NCBI RefSeq assembly: GCF_004519405.1
Contig: NZ_SGWI01000003.1
Span: 372,001 to 436,000 of the forward strand
Direction of reading: 5' to 3'
Origin: Pseudomonas sp. BCA17
GTDB taxonomy: Bacteria; Pseudomonadota; Gammaproteobacteria; Pseudomonadales; Pseudomonadaceae
Length of the DNA: 64,000 bases
The notes under the pieces are model-generated. The model did not search any database and was not told where the DNA came from. It saw nothing but the letters and a program-made list of their open reading frames with translations. This document shows positions 9,994 to 18,873 of this stretch, in pieces. The translations under genes and the position numbers were made by a program. Numbering within the stretch: position 1 is the first letter of the stretch; every line of letters begins with the position of its first letter.

Positions 9994-12489
9994 ATGACAT
10001 CGAGTAACAGGCTTGTCGCATCGTTATGGCCCAGGCGGCCCACCTTGTTTGTGGGGGTTGCGACGCTCTGGAGCTTGCCCGGTTTTGTCCCCGCGCTGGA
10101 GTTGGGGGAAGGTTTCGACCTGGCGGCACTCACCACCCACGGTATCGATCCGAAGGTGTCCGATTACTTTCGCAGTGCGGCGCGTTTTCGCGAAGGCACG
10201 CATGTGGTGGGACTGCGCGTTAATGGAAGCCCGCTCGGGTTGGTTGATGCGCAGTTCGACTCTCAAGGGCAGCTGTGTTTCACCGCCGGCTTGCTGGAGA
10301 AAGCCGGTCTGGTTAACCCTGGTGGCACCGTCCATGAAGGTGTTGCCTCGGGGCCTGCCTGCCAGGATTTCCTTGGCGCCTTTCCGACGACAATGGTGCG
10401 GCTTCGGCCCGGCAGCAATGAAGTAGCACTGGTCGTGCCTACTCAGTCACTGCGTGAACCGCAATGGGAGGCCGCCGCGTTTTCCCGAGGCGGAGCTGCT
10501 GCTCTGTTCAACTATGACGTGCAGGGGTTCGACAGCCATTCGCGCGGCGGGCCGAGCCGATTCGTTTCGGCCTATACCGAAGCGGGTTTCAACTTGGGCG
10601 ACTGGATTGTTCGCAGTCGCCAGTTCTATGTGTCCGACAATGGGAACGCCAGAACCGAGCACCTGTATGCCTATGCACAGCGGGATATCGCTGCGTTGCA
10701 GTCGACTTTCCAGGCCGGCCAGATTTCCAGTAATAACCCGCTGTTTGGCGGTATCCAGTTATCCGGTGTGCAGTTCTCGCCGGATGGCCAGTCACGCGTG
10801 CCGTCAGGCAGCAACAGTGCCGTGGTGGAGGGGCTGGCCCAAAGCCAGTCGCGAATTGAGGTGCGCCAATCGGGGGTGTTGGTCCACAGCACGCTGGTGC
10901 CCGAAGGGCCTTTCAGGCTCACAGGCTTGCCTCTGCTCAATGGCACCAGCGACCTGGAGGTCAGCGTCATCGACGTGCGGGGCGCCAAGCGTAACTTCGT
11001 GGTGCCCGCGGCTTCGTTCGCGGGGGCGGCCCCGGCGGCCCCCGGTTACTATTTCTCCCTGGGCAAGGTACGTGAAAACACGCTTGATGAGGCTCCGACG
11101 CCTGTCGTTGCCATGGGCAGCGGTACGTGGGGCTTGGGGCGCGATTCGTCGGCGGGATTCGGTTTGTTGAGTACCGATGAGTATTGGTCGGCGGGCGGTG
11201 CTCTGAGCAGTGTATTTTTCCAGCGGGTTTCCGTTGGAGCACGCCACAACCTGTCCCGGGACAATCGCGGCGCGGTATCCGGTTCACGCAGCAGCGTAAC
11301 CGTGAGCAGCCCGGTGGCCGCCAACATTGACCTCAACCTCAGTTCGACCCTGCAGACCCGAGGTTACCGCGAGGTCCTTGAAGCGGGACGCCCAGCCAGG
11401 GCCGATGAGCTGGGTTCGCGCTTCAAGCATCAGTACACGGCGGGTATGAGCTGGGTTGAACCCACGTTGGGGGTATTTTCGCTGGGCTATACCCGCAGTG
11501 CTCAATTTGACGGGCAAACCTCCGAGCATGTATTTGCCGCATGGAACAAGTCGTTTCGCTACGCCGATGTGGCGTTGGTCGCGGATTCGCAGGTAGGCGG
11601 CTCTCAGGCCCGCTTTAATGCTACGCGCGATGACAGTCGTGGTGAGCGTGGCCTGGATAATGACTTGTCCATGCGACTGCAGGTCAGTGTGCCCCTGGGG
11701 GGCGAGCGTCGCGTGAACAGTTACGTCAGTCGTCGCGGGAATCAGGCCCGTGCCGGTACCGCGTTCAGTGAGCGGGTCAATGATTACGTGCGCTACGAAG
11801 TGGGCACCGAGCGTGACTTCAGTCACCGGGAGCAGTCGGTTCGTGGCCAGTTGGACCTGATGCCCCGTTATACCCGGCTCGGCCTGGGTGTCAGCCGGGA
11901 TGGCCAGACCACCAGCTATACAGGGCAGTTGCAGGGCGGCGTCGTGGCTCACGAAGGCGGGCTGACATTCTCGCCTTATACCGTGCAGGACACGTTTGGG
12001 ATCGCCTCGGTGGGTGACATCGGCGCTGCGAGAATCGACACCCCGCAAGGGCCTGTATGGACCGACTTCAAAGGGCAGGCGGTGATCCCGGGCTTGCCCG
12101 CGTACACCCGCAGCCGTATCGAAGTGCAAACCCAGTCCCTGCCCAAGCGTGTTGACTTGAAGAACGGCACGCAGGTGCTCGTCGCAGGGCGAGGGTCGGT
12201 CAATACCGTGGCTTTCGAGGTCGTCAAAGTGCGCCGCGTATTACTGACTGCCAGCGACCAACAAGGTCGACCTCTGCCCCAGGGCGCTTCGGTGTTCGAC
12301 AAGCACAATCGTTTTCTGACCAGTGTGGTGGGAGAGGGCATGATTTTCCTGAACGACCTCAACGACGCGCAAAATTTGCGGGTTTCCATGTCGGACTCGT
12401 CCTCCTGTGTGTTGAACCTTGCCTCAAAGGCCCAGCCCGACAATGACAAGTTCTATGAGACAGGCTCGGCGGTGTGCCATGGGCGTTAA
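9994..12489 (+). CDS. Outer-membrane fimbrial usher
   Basis: An 831-residue PapC/FimD-family usher, full length. A signal peptide ends near VPA (about 40). The N-terminal domain begins LGEGFDLAAL. Then comes the 24-strand barrel with a plug, and a C-terminal domain with the usual cysteine pair (SSCVLNL and GSAVCHGR). It forms the pore through which chaperone-subunit complexes are assembled into a surface fibre. ATG 9994 is chosen because a GGGGG run lies about 10 bases upstream; an in-frame GTG at 9976 overlaps the chaperone gene. The downstream minor-subunit gene overlaps this one by 11 bases. Confidence 0.93.
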   Translation: MTSSNRLVASLWPRRPTLFVGVATLWSLPGFVPALELGEGFDLAALTTHGIDPKVSDYFRSAARFREGTHVVGLRVNGSPLGLVDAQFDSQGQLCFTAGLLEKAGLVNPGGTVHEGVASGPACQDFLGAFPTTMVRLRPGSNEVALVVPTQSLREPQWEAAAFSRGGAAALFNYDVQGFDSHSRGGPSRFVSAYTEAGFNLGDWIVRSRQFYVSDNGNARTEHLYAYAQRDIAALQSTFQAGQISSNNPLFGGIQLSGVQFSPDGQSRVPSGSNSAVVEGLAQSQSRIEVRQSGVLVHSTLVPEGPFRLTGLPLLNGTSDLEVSVIDVRGAKRNFVVPAASFAGAAPAAPGYYFSLGKVRENTLDEAPTPVVAMGSGTWGLGRDSSAGFGLLSTDEYWSAGGALSSVFFQRVSVGARHNLSRDNRGAVSGSRSSVTVSSPVAANIDLNLSSTLQTRGYREVLEAGRPARADELGSRFKHQYTAGMSWVEPTLGVFSLGYTRSAQFDGQTSEHVFAAWNKSFRYADVALVADSQVGGSQARFNATRDDSRGERGLDNDLSMRLQVSVPLGGERRVNSYVSRRGNQARAGTAFSERVNDYVRYEVGTERDFSHREQSVRGQLDLMPRYTRLGLGVSRDGQTTSYTGQLQGGVVAHEGGLTFSPYTVQDTFGIASVGDIGAARIDTPQGPVWTDFKGQAVIPGLPAYTRSRIEVQTQSLPKRVDLKNGTQVLVAGRGSVNTVAFEVVKVRRVLLTASDQQGRPLPQGASVFDKHNRFLTSVVGEGMIFLNDLNDAQNLRVSMSDSSSCVLNLASKAQPDNDKFYETGSAVCHGR

Positions 12490-13012
12490 GCTGAAATGCA
12501 CAGGATTCGCACTGTTCTGCGCAGTGTGGATGGTCCAGGGGGCTCGGGCAGAAAATTGTCGGCTATCGCTGAGCCAGTCGCGTATCGACTACGGCGTTGT
12601 TCACCGTGAGGCATTGCTCGAAAGCCCCTCGGTGACGCTCGGTTCGCGCACGCTGCACTTGAACGTGCTGTGTGCAGAGCCTTCGGCAATCGCGTTGCGA
12701 TTTATTGGCGCGGCAGATGGGCGAGGTTTTCGGTTTGGGCAACAGGGGCGCTTGCGCCTGAGTCTCAAGCATGCCCAGATGGATGGGCGCGCCGTCGACT
12801 GGGCGCTGGCACACCTGCCCGGTGAAGCTGCGCGCGGGCAGTTATTACCGGGCCAGGTCCTGGTGGCAAGAGCGGTAGGCAAACGGCTGACGGCCCAGGT
12901 CGATGTCGACACCGATGTGCCGGCCGATACCTTCCAGGTGCGCTATCAGACGGTACTGGAAAGCCAGGGCAGTTTCGAACTGGTCAGTCCGGCTGTTCCA
13001 CTGAGCCGATGA
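12479..13012 (+). CDS. Minor fimbrial subunit / tip protein
   Basis: A 177-residue exported protein with a signal peptide (LKCTGFALFCAVWMVQGARA). The mature part starts ENCRLSLSQSRIDYGVV, like the opening strand of pilins, with a second cysteine in NVLCAEPS. The C-terminal strand (GSFELVSPAVPL) could be a donor strand. As last gene of the operon it is likely the tip or a minor subunit. The start overlaps the usher end, implying translational coupling. Its 3' end overlaps the convergent amino-acid ABC ATPase gene by 29 bp. No lectin-type adhesin domain is recognisable. Confidence 0.72.
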   Translation: MGVKLKCTGFALFCAVWMVQGARAENCRLSLSQSRIDYGVVHREALLESPSVTLGSRTLHLNVLCAEPSAIALRFIGAADGRGFRFGQQGRLRLSLKHAQMDGRAVDWALAHLPGEAARGQLLPGQVLVARAVGKRLTAQVDVDTDVPADTFQVRYQTVLESQGSFELVSPAVPLSR

Positions 13013-13721
13013 AATTGGCGAACTCCGGGGTTTGCGGGTTGGCAAACAATACCTTGGGGTCGCCCACTTCATGCACCTTGCCCTGGTGCATGAACACCAG
13101 CTTGTCGCCGACTTCCCGGGCAAAGCGCATTTCGTGGGTCACCATGATCAAGGTCATGCCGTCCTTGGCCAGTTGGCGCACTACGCTGAGTACTTCATTG
13201 ACCAGCTCCGGGTCGAGGGCCGAGGTGATTTCATCGCACAACAACACTTTGGGCGACATGGCCAGGGCTCGGGCAATCGCTACTCGCTGTTGTTGACCGC
13301 CGGAGAGGCGATCAGGGAATGCGTCGAACTTTTCCCCGAGACCCACGCGCTCCAGCATCTGCCTGGCCAGTTGTACCGCCTTGGCCTTCGGCACTTTCTG
13401 CACCACCTGGGGCGCCAGCATCACATTCTCACCCACCGTCAGGTGCGGGAACAGGTTGAATTGCTGGAAAACCATGCCGACTTTCTGCCGCAGGCTGCGC
13501 AGGTCGGCACGAGCGGCGTCGAGGTACTCGCCATCGACTTCGATCACGCCATCGTTAATCGACTCCAGGCCATTGAGGGTGCGCAGCAGGGTGGATTTGC
13601 CCGAGCCGCTGCGGCCAATGATGGCTACCACTTGGCCTTCATCCACCGTCAGGTCGATGCCTTTGAGTACGTGATGATCGCCGTAATACTTATGCAGGGC
13701 GGAAATTCTAAGCAGAGGCAT
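12984..13721 (-). CDS. Polar amino acid ABC transporter, ATP-binding protein
   Basis: A 245-residue ATPase of the GlnQ/HisP type. Walker A is GRSGSGKS (36-43), the Q-loop is QQFN, the signature is LSGGQ (139-143) and Walker B is LLCDE (160-164), followed by the D-loop SALD. It energises the two permeases encoded just upstream. ATG 13721 is preceded by GGAG and lies inside the end of the neighbouring permease gene (14-base overlap), indicating translational coupling. It is last of the order binding protein-permease-permease-ATPase. The substrate is not deducible from sequence; a polar or charged amino acid is likely. Confidence 0.92.
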   Translation of the reverse strand: MPLLRISALHKYYGDHHVLKGIDLTVDEGQVVAIIGRSGSGKSTLLRTLNGLESINDGVIEVDGEYLDAARADLRSLRQKVGMVFQQFNLFPHLTVGENVMLAPQVVQKVPKAKAVQLARQMLERVGLGEKFDAFPDRLSGGQQQRVAIARALAMSPKVLLCDEITSALDPELVNEVLSVVRQLAKDGMTLIMVTHEMRFAREVGDKLVFMHQGKVHEVGDPKVLFANPQTPEFANFIGSVEQPD

Positions 13722-14358
13722 GCAGTCTCCTTTCCAGGTAGCGCGCACTGAGGGACAAGGGGTAGCAGAGCAAAAAGTAACCAAGGGCCACCAGGCCGTA
13801 GACCATGAAGGGCTCGAAGGTGGCGTTGGCGAGCATGCCGCCGGTCTTGGTCAATTCGGTGAAGCCGATGATCGAGGTTACGGCGGTGCCTTTGACCACC
13901 TGCACCGAGAAACCCACGGTGGGCGCCACTGCAATGCGCAAGGCCTGGGGCAGGATCACGTAGCGCAGTTGTTCAAGTGGGTTCAGCGCCAGGCTGGCCG
14001 ACGCTTCCCATTGCCCATGGGCGATGGAGTCGACGCAACCGCGCCAGATTTCGGCGAGGTAGGCGCTGGTAAACAGGGTCAGGGCAATCGCCGCCGCCAA
14101 CCACGGTGAGATGTCCACACCGAGCAGGGCTATACCGAAAAACACCAGGAACAGTTGCATCAACAGCGGCGTGCCTTGGAACAGTTCGATGTAGGTACGG
14201 GCGACATTGCGCGGGAAGGCTTTACGGCTGATGCGCATCGTCATGACCAGCAGGCCGATCACGCCACCGCCGAGAAACGCCACCAGCGACAACAACAAGG
14301 TCCACTGCAGGCCGGTGGCCAGGTTGCGCACGATATCCCAGAAGGAAAAATCACTCAT
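13708..14358 (-). CDS. Polar amino acid ABC transporter permease (second)
   Basis: A 216-residue inner-membrane permease of the HisM/GlnP family with about five helices and the EAA-loop region ASASLALNPLEQLRYVILPQAL (about 121-142). ATG 14358 overlaps the stop of the upstream permease by 4 bases (ATGA). The alternative start 69 bases upstream would lie within that gene and lacks a Shine-Dalgarno. With the preceding gene it forms the heterodimeric channel of the importer. Confidence 0.9.
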   Translation of the reverse strand: MSDFSFWDIVRNLATGLQWTLLLSLVAFLGGGVIGLLVMTMRISRKAFPRNVARTYIELFQGTPLLMQLFLVFFGIALLGVDISPWLAAAIALTLFTSAYLAEIWRGCVDSIAHGQWEASASLALNPLEQLRYVILPQALRIAVAPTVGFSVQVVKGTAVTSIIGFTELTKTGGMLANATFEPFMVYGLVALGYFLLCYPLSLSARYLERRLHASA

Positions 14359-15023
14359 CGGCTGTTCCTCATCACAAATCGGTAACCGATCCAGTTGAGC
14401 AACTGACGAATCATCAGCGCCATGCACAGATATACCAGGGTGGTCAGGGCATAGGTTTCAAACGCGCGGAAGTTGCGCGACTGGATAAAGTTGGCGGCAA
14501 AGCTGAGTTCCTCAGTGGCGATCTGTGAACACACCGCCGAACCGAGCATCACGATAATGATCTGGCTGCTCAAGGCCGGCCACACCTTGCCCAGCGCCGG
14601 CAGCAGCACCACGTGGCGGAACGCTTCGAAGCGCGTCATCGCCAGCGCGGCGGCGGCTTCCAGTTGCCCGCGAGGGATGGCCTGGATACCGGCGCGGATG
14701 ATCTCGGTTGAGTAAGCGCCGAGGTTGATCACCATTGCCAGCGCGGCGGCTTGCCACTCGGTGATTTTCAGCCCCAGGGACGGCAGGCCGAAAAAGATGA
14801 AAAACAACTGCACCAGGAACGGCGTGTTGCGGATCAACTCGACATACACACCGAACAGCCAGGCGAATGGCTGAATTTTCCACGCCCGCACCACGGCGCC
14901 GACGATGCCCAGGGCCACCCCCAGGATCGCGCCGATGGCCGTCAGTTCAAGGGTGAACAACGCGCCACGCAACAGCAGGTCGGTATTGGCCAGCACCGGC
15001 ACAAAGTCGAATTGATAGGCCAT
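14355..15023 (-). CDS. Polar amino acid ABC transporter permease (first)
   Basis: A 222-residue HisQ/HisM-family permease. The family signature ELIRNTPFLVQLFFIFFGLP is at about 64-83, and the EAA loop containing EAAAALAMTRFEAFRHVVLPAL matches the ATPase contact region. Spacing to the substrate-binding gene is short (14 bases) and a GGAG Shine-Dalgarno precedes the ATG. It pairs with the following permease gene. Confidence 0.92.
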   Translation of the reverse strand: MAYQFDFVPVLANTDLLLRGALFTLELTAIGAILGVALGIVGAVVRAWKIQPFAWLFGVYVELIRNTPFLVQLFFIFFGLPSLGLKITEWQAAALAMVINLGAYSTEIIRAGIQAIPRGQLEAAAALAMTRFEAFRHVVLLPALGKVWPALSSQIIIVMLGSAVCSQIATEELSFAANFIQSRNFRAFETYALTTLVYLCMALMIRQLLNWIGYRFVMRNSR

Positions 15024-15037
15024 GGATCAGCTCCGCT

Positions 15038-15823
15038 TCAGAGATCGGCAGGCAACGGCTCTTTGAGCCACTGCATCGCGTTCTTTTCCAGGCTGCCGTC
15101 GGCCTTGGCCGCGACCAGAATCTGATTGACCTTCTCCAGCAAGGCCGGCTCGTTTTTGTTCACGCCCACGTACACCGGCGAGTCCTTGAGTTTCACCTTC
15201 AGCGCCGGTACGCGTTTCGGGTTGCGCTCGCTGATTGCCACCATGACCACGTTGCCGCTGGCGATCAGGTCGACCTGACCGGCCAAGTAGGCGGCGATGG
15301 TCGAGTTGTTGTCTTCGAAGCGTTTAATGGTGGCTTCCTTGGGGGCCACGGCGGTCAGCGCGATGTCTTCAATGGCGCCACGGGTCACGCTGATGGTCTT
15401 GCCCTTGAGGTCGTCGGTGGTACTGATGGGCGCGTCAGGCGGACCGAACACGGCCAGGTAGAACGGTGCGTAGGCCTTGGAGAAATCGATGACCTTTTCC
15501 CGCTCGGCATTCTTGCCCAGGCTGGAAATCACCAGATCGACCTTGCCGGTGGTGAGAAACGGGATGCGGTTGGTGCTGTTGACCGGGGTCAGCTCCAGCT
15601 TGACCTTGAGTTGGTCGGCCAGCAGTTTGGCGGTGTCGATGTCCAGGCCGCGTGGCTTCATGTCGGGGCCGACCGAGCCGAAGGGTGGGAAATCCTGGGG
15701 TACGGCGACCTTGAGGGTGCCGCGGGCAACGATATCGTCCAGACCGTTGGCCTGGGCGGGTGCCTGGCCCAGCATCAGGCTGGCAAACAAGGCAGTGAGC
15801 AGGGCGCTGTAGCGCTTGGTCAT
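15038..15823 (-). CDS. Amino acid ABC transporter substrate-binding protein
   Basis: A 261-residue periplasmic SBP of family 3. A signal peptide (1 to about 25, ending APAQA) is followed by the mature opening GTLKVAVPQDFPPFGSVGPD, the typical ligand-pocket strand. ATG 15823 behind CGGAGAG is preferred over a 48-residue upstream extension lacking a signal. It is first gene of the importer operon, divergent from the FadR-type regulator gene, which probably controls it. The order SBP-permease-permease-ATPase is standard. The ligand is unknown. Confidence 0.92.
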   Translation of the reverse strand: MTKRYSALLTALFASLMLGQAPAQANGLDDIVARGTLKVAVPQDFPPFGSVGPDMKPRGLDIDTAKLLADQLKVKLELTPVNSTNRIPFLTTGKVDLVISSLGKNAEREKVIDFSKAYAPFYLAVFGPPDAPISTTDDLKGKTISVTRGAIEDIALTAVAPKEATIKRFEDNNSTIAAYLAGQVDLIASGNVVMVAISERNPKRVPALKVKLKDSPVYVGVNKNEPALLEKVNQILVAAKADGSLEKNAMQWLKEPLPADL

Positions 15824-15931
15824 GGCAACTCTCCGGAAGAGACGAGGGAATGTTCTGTTTTGAGCTATTGCATGGCCCATGCCATGACGGTGCAGATGGC
15901 CTGGATCACTGGAATTTGCTGAGTTATGTGG

Positions 15932-16060
15932 TCTTACTGGTCTGAACAGTTGGCTGGCGATTCGCACCCTTTTCGGGCGTTCACAAAGCCGCGCGGGCTC
16001 CTTTGGGGCGTGGCTTGCCGGGGGCTGCGAATAGCTTTACAACTAGGCGCTCAGTTGTCT
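15932..16060. promoter_or_regulatory. Divergent control region with a candidate operator
   Basis: The gap between the ABC operon and the FadR-type gene contains a perfect inverted repeat ACAACT-N8-AGTTGT (16039-16058), 20 bases before the regulator ATG. It also has a TGGT-N3-AACA sequence (about 15937) resembling the TNGTNNNACNA core of FadR-subfamily sites. These are plausible autoregulatory and target sites; the assignment is inference. Confidence 0.4.
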
Positions 16061-16078
16061 GGAACCTTGAGTCATTCT

Positions 16079-16774
16079 ATGAATTCCATCGCCCAAGCCG
16101 TACCGGAAGCGGCCCTGCAGGCCATCCGCAAACTGATCAAGGAACAGGGCTTTGCGGCCGGTGATGCGCTGCCGTCCCAGCGTGACCTGGCGGTGCAGTT
16201 GGGGGTGAGCCGAGCCTCGTTGCGTGAGGCATTGTCATCCTTGAGTGCCTTGGGCGTGGTCAGTGTGCAGCCGGGGAAAGGTGTGTTCGTTCAAGAGGTA
16301 CAGGAGGCGCCGGGGTTTGCCTGGCCCTTCGCCGCCCAGGCCACCCCTTCGGATATCTTCCAATTGCGCTATGCCCTGGAAGGGTTTGCCGCAGGGCTGG
16401 CGGCGGTCATGTTGACGATCGATGAGCTGGACACGCTGGAAGATAACCTTGAGGCGATGCGCAAGGTGCTCAAGGCGGGTGATTTTGAAGCCGCCGCCCG
16501 GTTGGACTTCGAATTTCATCAGCGCATCTTGCTGGCCAGCGGCAACCAGGCAATGGTGAGTATTCTGAGCGCCAGCGCCGACGTATTCCTGGAAAGTCAG
16601 AAACTACCGTTCATCCGGCCAGAGCGTGCCATGGAGACCTGGCAGGAGCACCGCAGGATCCTGCGTGCCCTGGCCCGGCGCGCCAGTGCGGCGGCACAGA
16701 AAACCATGCAGGAACACGTGCGCAATGCGGCATTGCGCACCGGTATCGCCTTCGTCACTCCCGTGACGCCGTGA
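16079..16774 (+). CDS. FadR-subfamily GntR transcriptional regulator
   Basis: A 231-residue regulator with an N-terminal winged helix (LPSQRDLAVQLGVSRASLREAL, about 31-52, then the wing VQPGKGVFV) and a C-terminal helical FCD ligand domain (about 85-215, with the metal/ligand-type segment RLDFEFHQRILLASGN). ATG 16079 gives a normal N-terminus; the upstream extension of 51 residues reads through the operator region and is rejected. Being divergent from the amino-acid importer operon, it is the likely local regulator. Confidence 0.9.
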   Translation: MNSIAQAVPEAALQAIRKLIKEQGFAAGDALPSQRDLAVQLGVSRASLREALSSLSALGVVSVQPGKGVFVQEVQEAPGFAWPFAAQATPSDIFQLRYALEGFAAGLAAVMLTIDELDTLEDNLEAMRKVLKAGDFEAAARLDFEFHQRILLASGNQAMVSILSASADVFLESQKLPFIRPERAMETWQEHRRILRALARRASAAAQKTMQEHVRNAALRTGIAFVTPVTP

Positions 16775-16829
16775 GTTGGCCTATACCCAAACTCATGCAT
16801 CATCATAGGAAGACTCAATCAGAGGCGGC

Positions 16830-16858
16830 TTCCTGAACGGGGGAAGGGCGGCTATGAT
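16830..16858 (+). promoter_or_regulatory. Candidate trxA promoter
   Basis: A TATGAT -10 (16853-16858) has TTCCTG 17 bases upstream as a weak -35. The start of transcription would fall about 30 bases before the trxA ATG. The -10 is a 5 of 6 match. Confidence 0.35.
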
Positions 16859-16895
16859 GGGCAACGTTTTTTTTGCTTACAATCCGGAGACATCC

Positions 16896-17225
16896 ATGAG
16901 CAACGATCTTATCAAGCACGTCACGGACGCGACCTTTGAGGCCGAAGTACTCAAGGCTCAAGGCCCGGTGCTGGTTGACTACTGGGCTGAATGGTGCGGC
17001 CCTTGCAAAATGATCGCTCCTGTCCTGGACGACATTGCGACCACCTACGAAGGCAAGTTGACCATTGCCAAATTGAACATCGACGACAACCAGGAAACCC
17101 CGGCCAAGCATGGCGTGCGTGGTATTCCAACGTTGATGCTGTTCAAGAACGGCAACGTCGAAGCCACCAAGGTAGGCGCGCTGTCGAAGTCTCAGTTGCA
17201 AGCTTTCCTCGACGCCAACATCTAA
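16896..17225 (+). CDS. trxA: Thioredoxin 1
   Basis: A 109-residue cytoplasmic disulfide reductase with the active site WCGPC (33-37), the cis-proline loop GIPTLMLF and normal length. It donates electrons to ribonucleotide reductase, methionine sulfoxide reductases and PAPS reductase. ATG 16896 follows CCGGAGA; an upstream in-frame ATG would add 14 residues and is rejected. A strong terminator follows, so trxA is monocistronic, upstream of rho as in other pseudomonads. Confidence 0.97.
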   Translation: MSNDLIKHVTDATFEAEVLKAQGPVLVDYWAEWCGPCKMIAPVLDDIATTYEGKLTIAKLNIDDNQETPAKHGVRGIPTLMLFKNGNVEATKVGALSKSQLQAFLDANI

Positions 17226-17233
17226 GCGCCGAC

Positions 17234-17264
17234 AAAAAAGCCCCGCAAATTGCGGGGCTTTTTC
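17234..17264 (+). terminator. Rho-independent terminator of trxA
   Basis: Perfect GC-rich stem AGCCCCGCAA / TTGCGGGGCT with flanking A and T runs, nine bases after the trxA stop. The A run would also make it active on the opposite strand. Confidence 0.93.
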
Positions 17265-17406
17265 GTGAAACAGGGCTAGACGCTCCCAAATTCAGGTGGT
17301 ACATTCGGCCCCGCACTGGTTTCTCCACTGCCCCCTGCAAGCCGTCGCCGACGCATTCCTTTTCGATTAGTACGCGATCCTGTCGCCTTCTCTGCGGCGC
17401 GGCCTC

Positions 17407-17425
17407 ATTAAGCCAAAAGCTTAAT
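17407..17425 (+). promoter_or_regulatory. Hairpin in the rho leader
   Basis: ATTAAGC (17407-17413) and GCTTAAT (17419-17425) form a perfect inverted repeat with a five-base loop, followed by a C-rich stretch and ending 35 bases before the rho ATG. Rho genes are often autoregulated through their leaders; a role for this hairpin is inferred only from position. Confidence 0.35.
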
Positions 17426-17459
17426 TTCCCCCCTCCATAAATGATTACGTCATTCCTAT

Positions 17460-18719
17460 ATGAATCTGACTGAACTCAAGCAAAAGCCGATTACCGAACT
17501 GCTCGAATTGGCCGAACAGATGGGCATAGAAAATATGGCCCGTTCGCGCAAGCAGGACGTGATTTTCTCCCTGCTGAAAAAGCACGCGAAAAGCGGCGAG
17601 GAAATCTCCGGTGATGGCGTGCTGGAGATTCTCCAGGACGGCTTCGGCTTCCTCCGCTCTGCAGACGCTTCCTATCTCGCCGGCCCAGACGATATTTATG
17701 TCTCGCCGAGCCAGATCCGTCGCTTCAACTTGCGCACCGGTGACACCATCGTTGGCAAGATCCGTCCCCCGAAGGAAGGCGAGCGTTATTTCGCCCTGCT
17801 CAAGGTCGACACGATCAACTTCGATCGCCCCGAGAACGCGAAAAACAAGATTCTCTTCGAGAACCTGACCCCGCTGTTCCCGACTGTGCGCATGAAGATG
17901 GAGGCCGGTAACGGTTCCACCGAAGACTTGACCGGTCGTGTGATCGACCTGTGCGCCCCGATCGGCAAAGGCCAGCGTGGCCTGATCGTCGCACCGCCGA
18001 AAGCCGGTAAGACCATCATGCTGCAGAACATTGCAGCGAACATCGCGCGTAACAATCCTGAAGTTCATCTGATCGTGCTGCTGATCGATGAGCGCCCGGA
18101 AGAAGTGACTGAAATGCAGCGCACCGTGCGCGGCGAAGTGGTTGCCTCGACGTTCGATGAGCCGCCAACCCGCCACGTGCAGGTTGCCGAAATGGTGATC
18201 GAGAAGGCCAAGCGCCTGGTTGAACACAAGAAGGACGTGGTGATCCTGCTCGACTCCATCACCCGTCTGGCCCGTGCCTACAACACCGTGATCCCGAGCT
18301 CCGGCAAGGTATTGACCGGTGGTGTCGATGCTCACGCCCTGGAGAAACCGAAACGTTTCTTCGGTGCTGCGCGGAACATCGAAGAAGGCGGCTCGCTGAC
18401 CATTATCGCCACCGCGCTGGTTGAAACCGGCTCGAAGATGGACGAAGTGATCTACGAGGAGTTCAAGGGTACCGGCAACATGGAATTGCCCCTGGACCGT
18501 CGCATTGCCGAGAAGCGTGTGTTCCCGGCGATCAACATCAACCGTTCCGGCACCCGCCGTGAAGAGTTGCTGACAGCCGACGACGAACTGCAACGCATGT
18601 GGATTCTGCGCAAGTTGCTGCACCCGATGGACGAAGTAGCCGCCATCGAGTTCCTCGTCGACAAGCTGAAAACCACCAAGACCAACGACGAGTTCTTCTT
18701 GTCGATGAAGCGCAAGTAA
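17460..18719 (+). CDS. rho: Transcription termination factor Rho
   Basis: A 419-residue hexameric RNA helicase. The N-terminal Rho_N helical domain (1-47) is followed by the cold-shock-like RNA-binding domain (about 50-125, GFGFLRS) and the RecA-type motor with Walker A APPKAGKT (178-185) and Walker B VILLLDS. It terminates untranslated transcripts genome-wide. Length and sequence are fully typical. The 195-base leader contains a small hairpin. A strong terminator follows. Confidence 0.98.
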   Translation: MNLTELKQKPITELLELAEQMGIENMARSRKQDVIFSLLKKHAKSGEEISGDGVLEILQDGFGFLRSADASYLAGPDDIYVSPSQIRRFNLRTGDTIVGKIRPPKEGERYFALLKVDTINFDRPENAKNKILFENLTPLFPTVRMKMEAGNGSTEDLTGRVIDLCAPIGKGQRGLIVAPPKAGKTIMLQNIAANIARNNPEVHLIVLLIDERPEEVTEMQRTVRGEVVASTFDEPPTRHVQVAEMVIEKAKRLVEHKKDVVILLDSITRLARAYNTVIPSSGKVLTGGVDAHALEKPKRFFGAARNIEEGGSLTIIATALVETGSKMDEVIYEEFKGTGNMELPLDRRIAEKRVFPAININRSGTRREELLTADDELQRMWILRKLLHPMDEVAAIEFLVDKLKTTKTNDEFFLSMKRK

Positions 18720-18737
18720 TACGACGTTTCAGGTCCG

Positions 18738-18771
18738 AAAAATGGCGCCCCCAGTGGCGCCATTTTTTTTT
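18738..18771 (+). terminator. Rho-independent terminator of rho
   Basis: Stem AAAATGGCGCC / GGCGCCATTTT with a six-base loop and nine T, 18 bases after the rho stop codon. Confidence 0.93.
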
Positions 18772-18873
18772 GCGTCGAAATTGAGCTTTTTTATGGCATA
18801 AGTGTCCGTTAGGTACCAAAAGTTTTACGCGCGGCTACGCTCATCCCTTTCGCAACAGACTGACCATCACTTT

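Noticed and set aside
15926..16078. 51-residue N-terminal extension of the FadR-type regulator
   Set aside because: It reads through the divergent promoter region and the candidate operator; the ATG at 16079 gives the normal family start.
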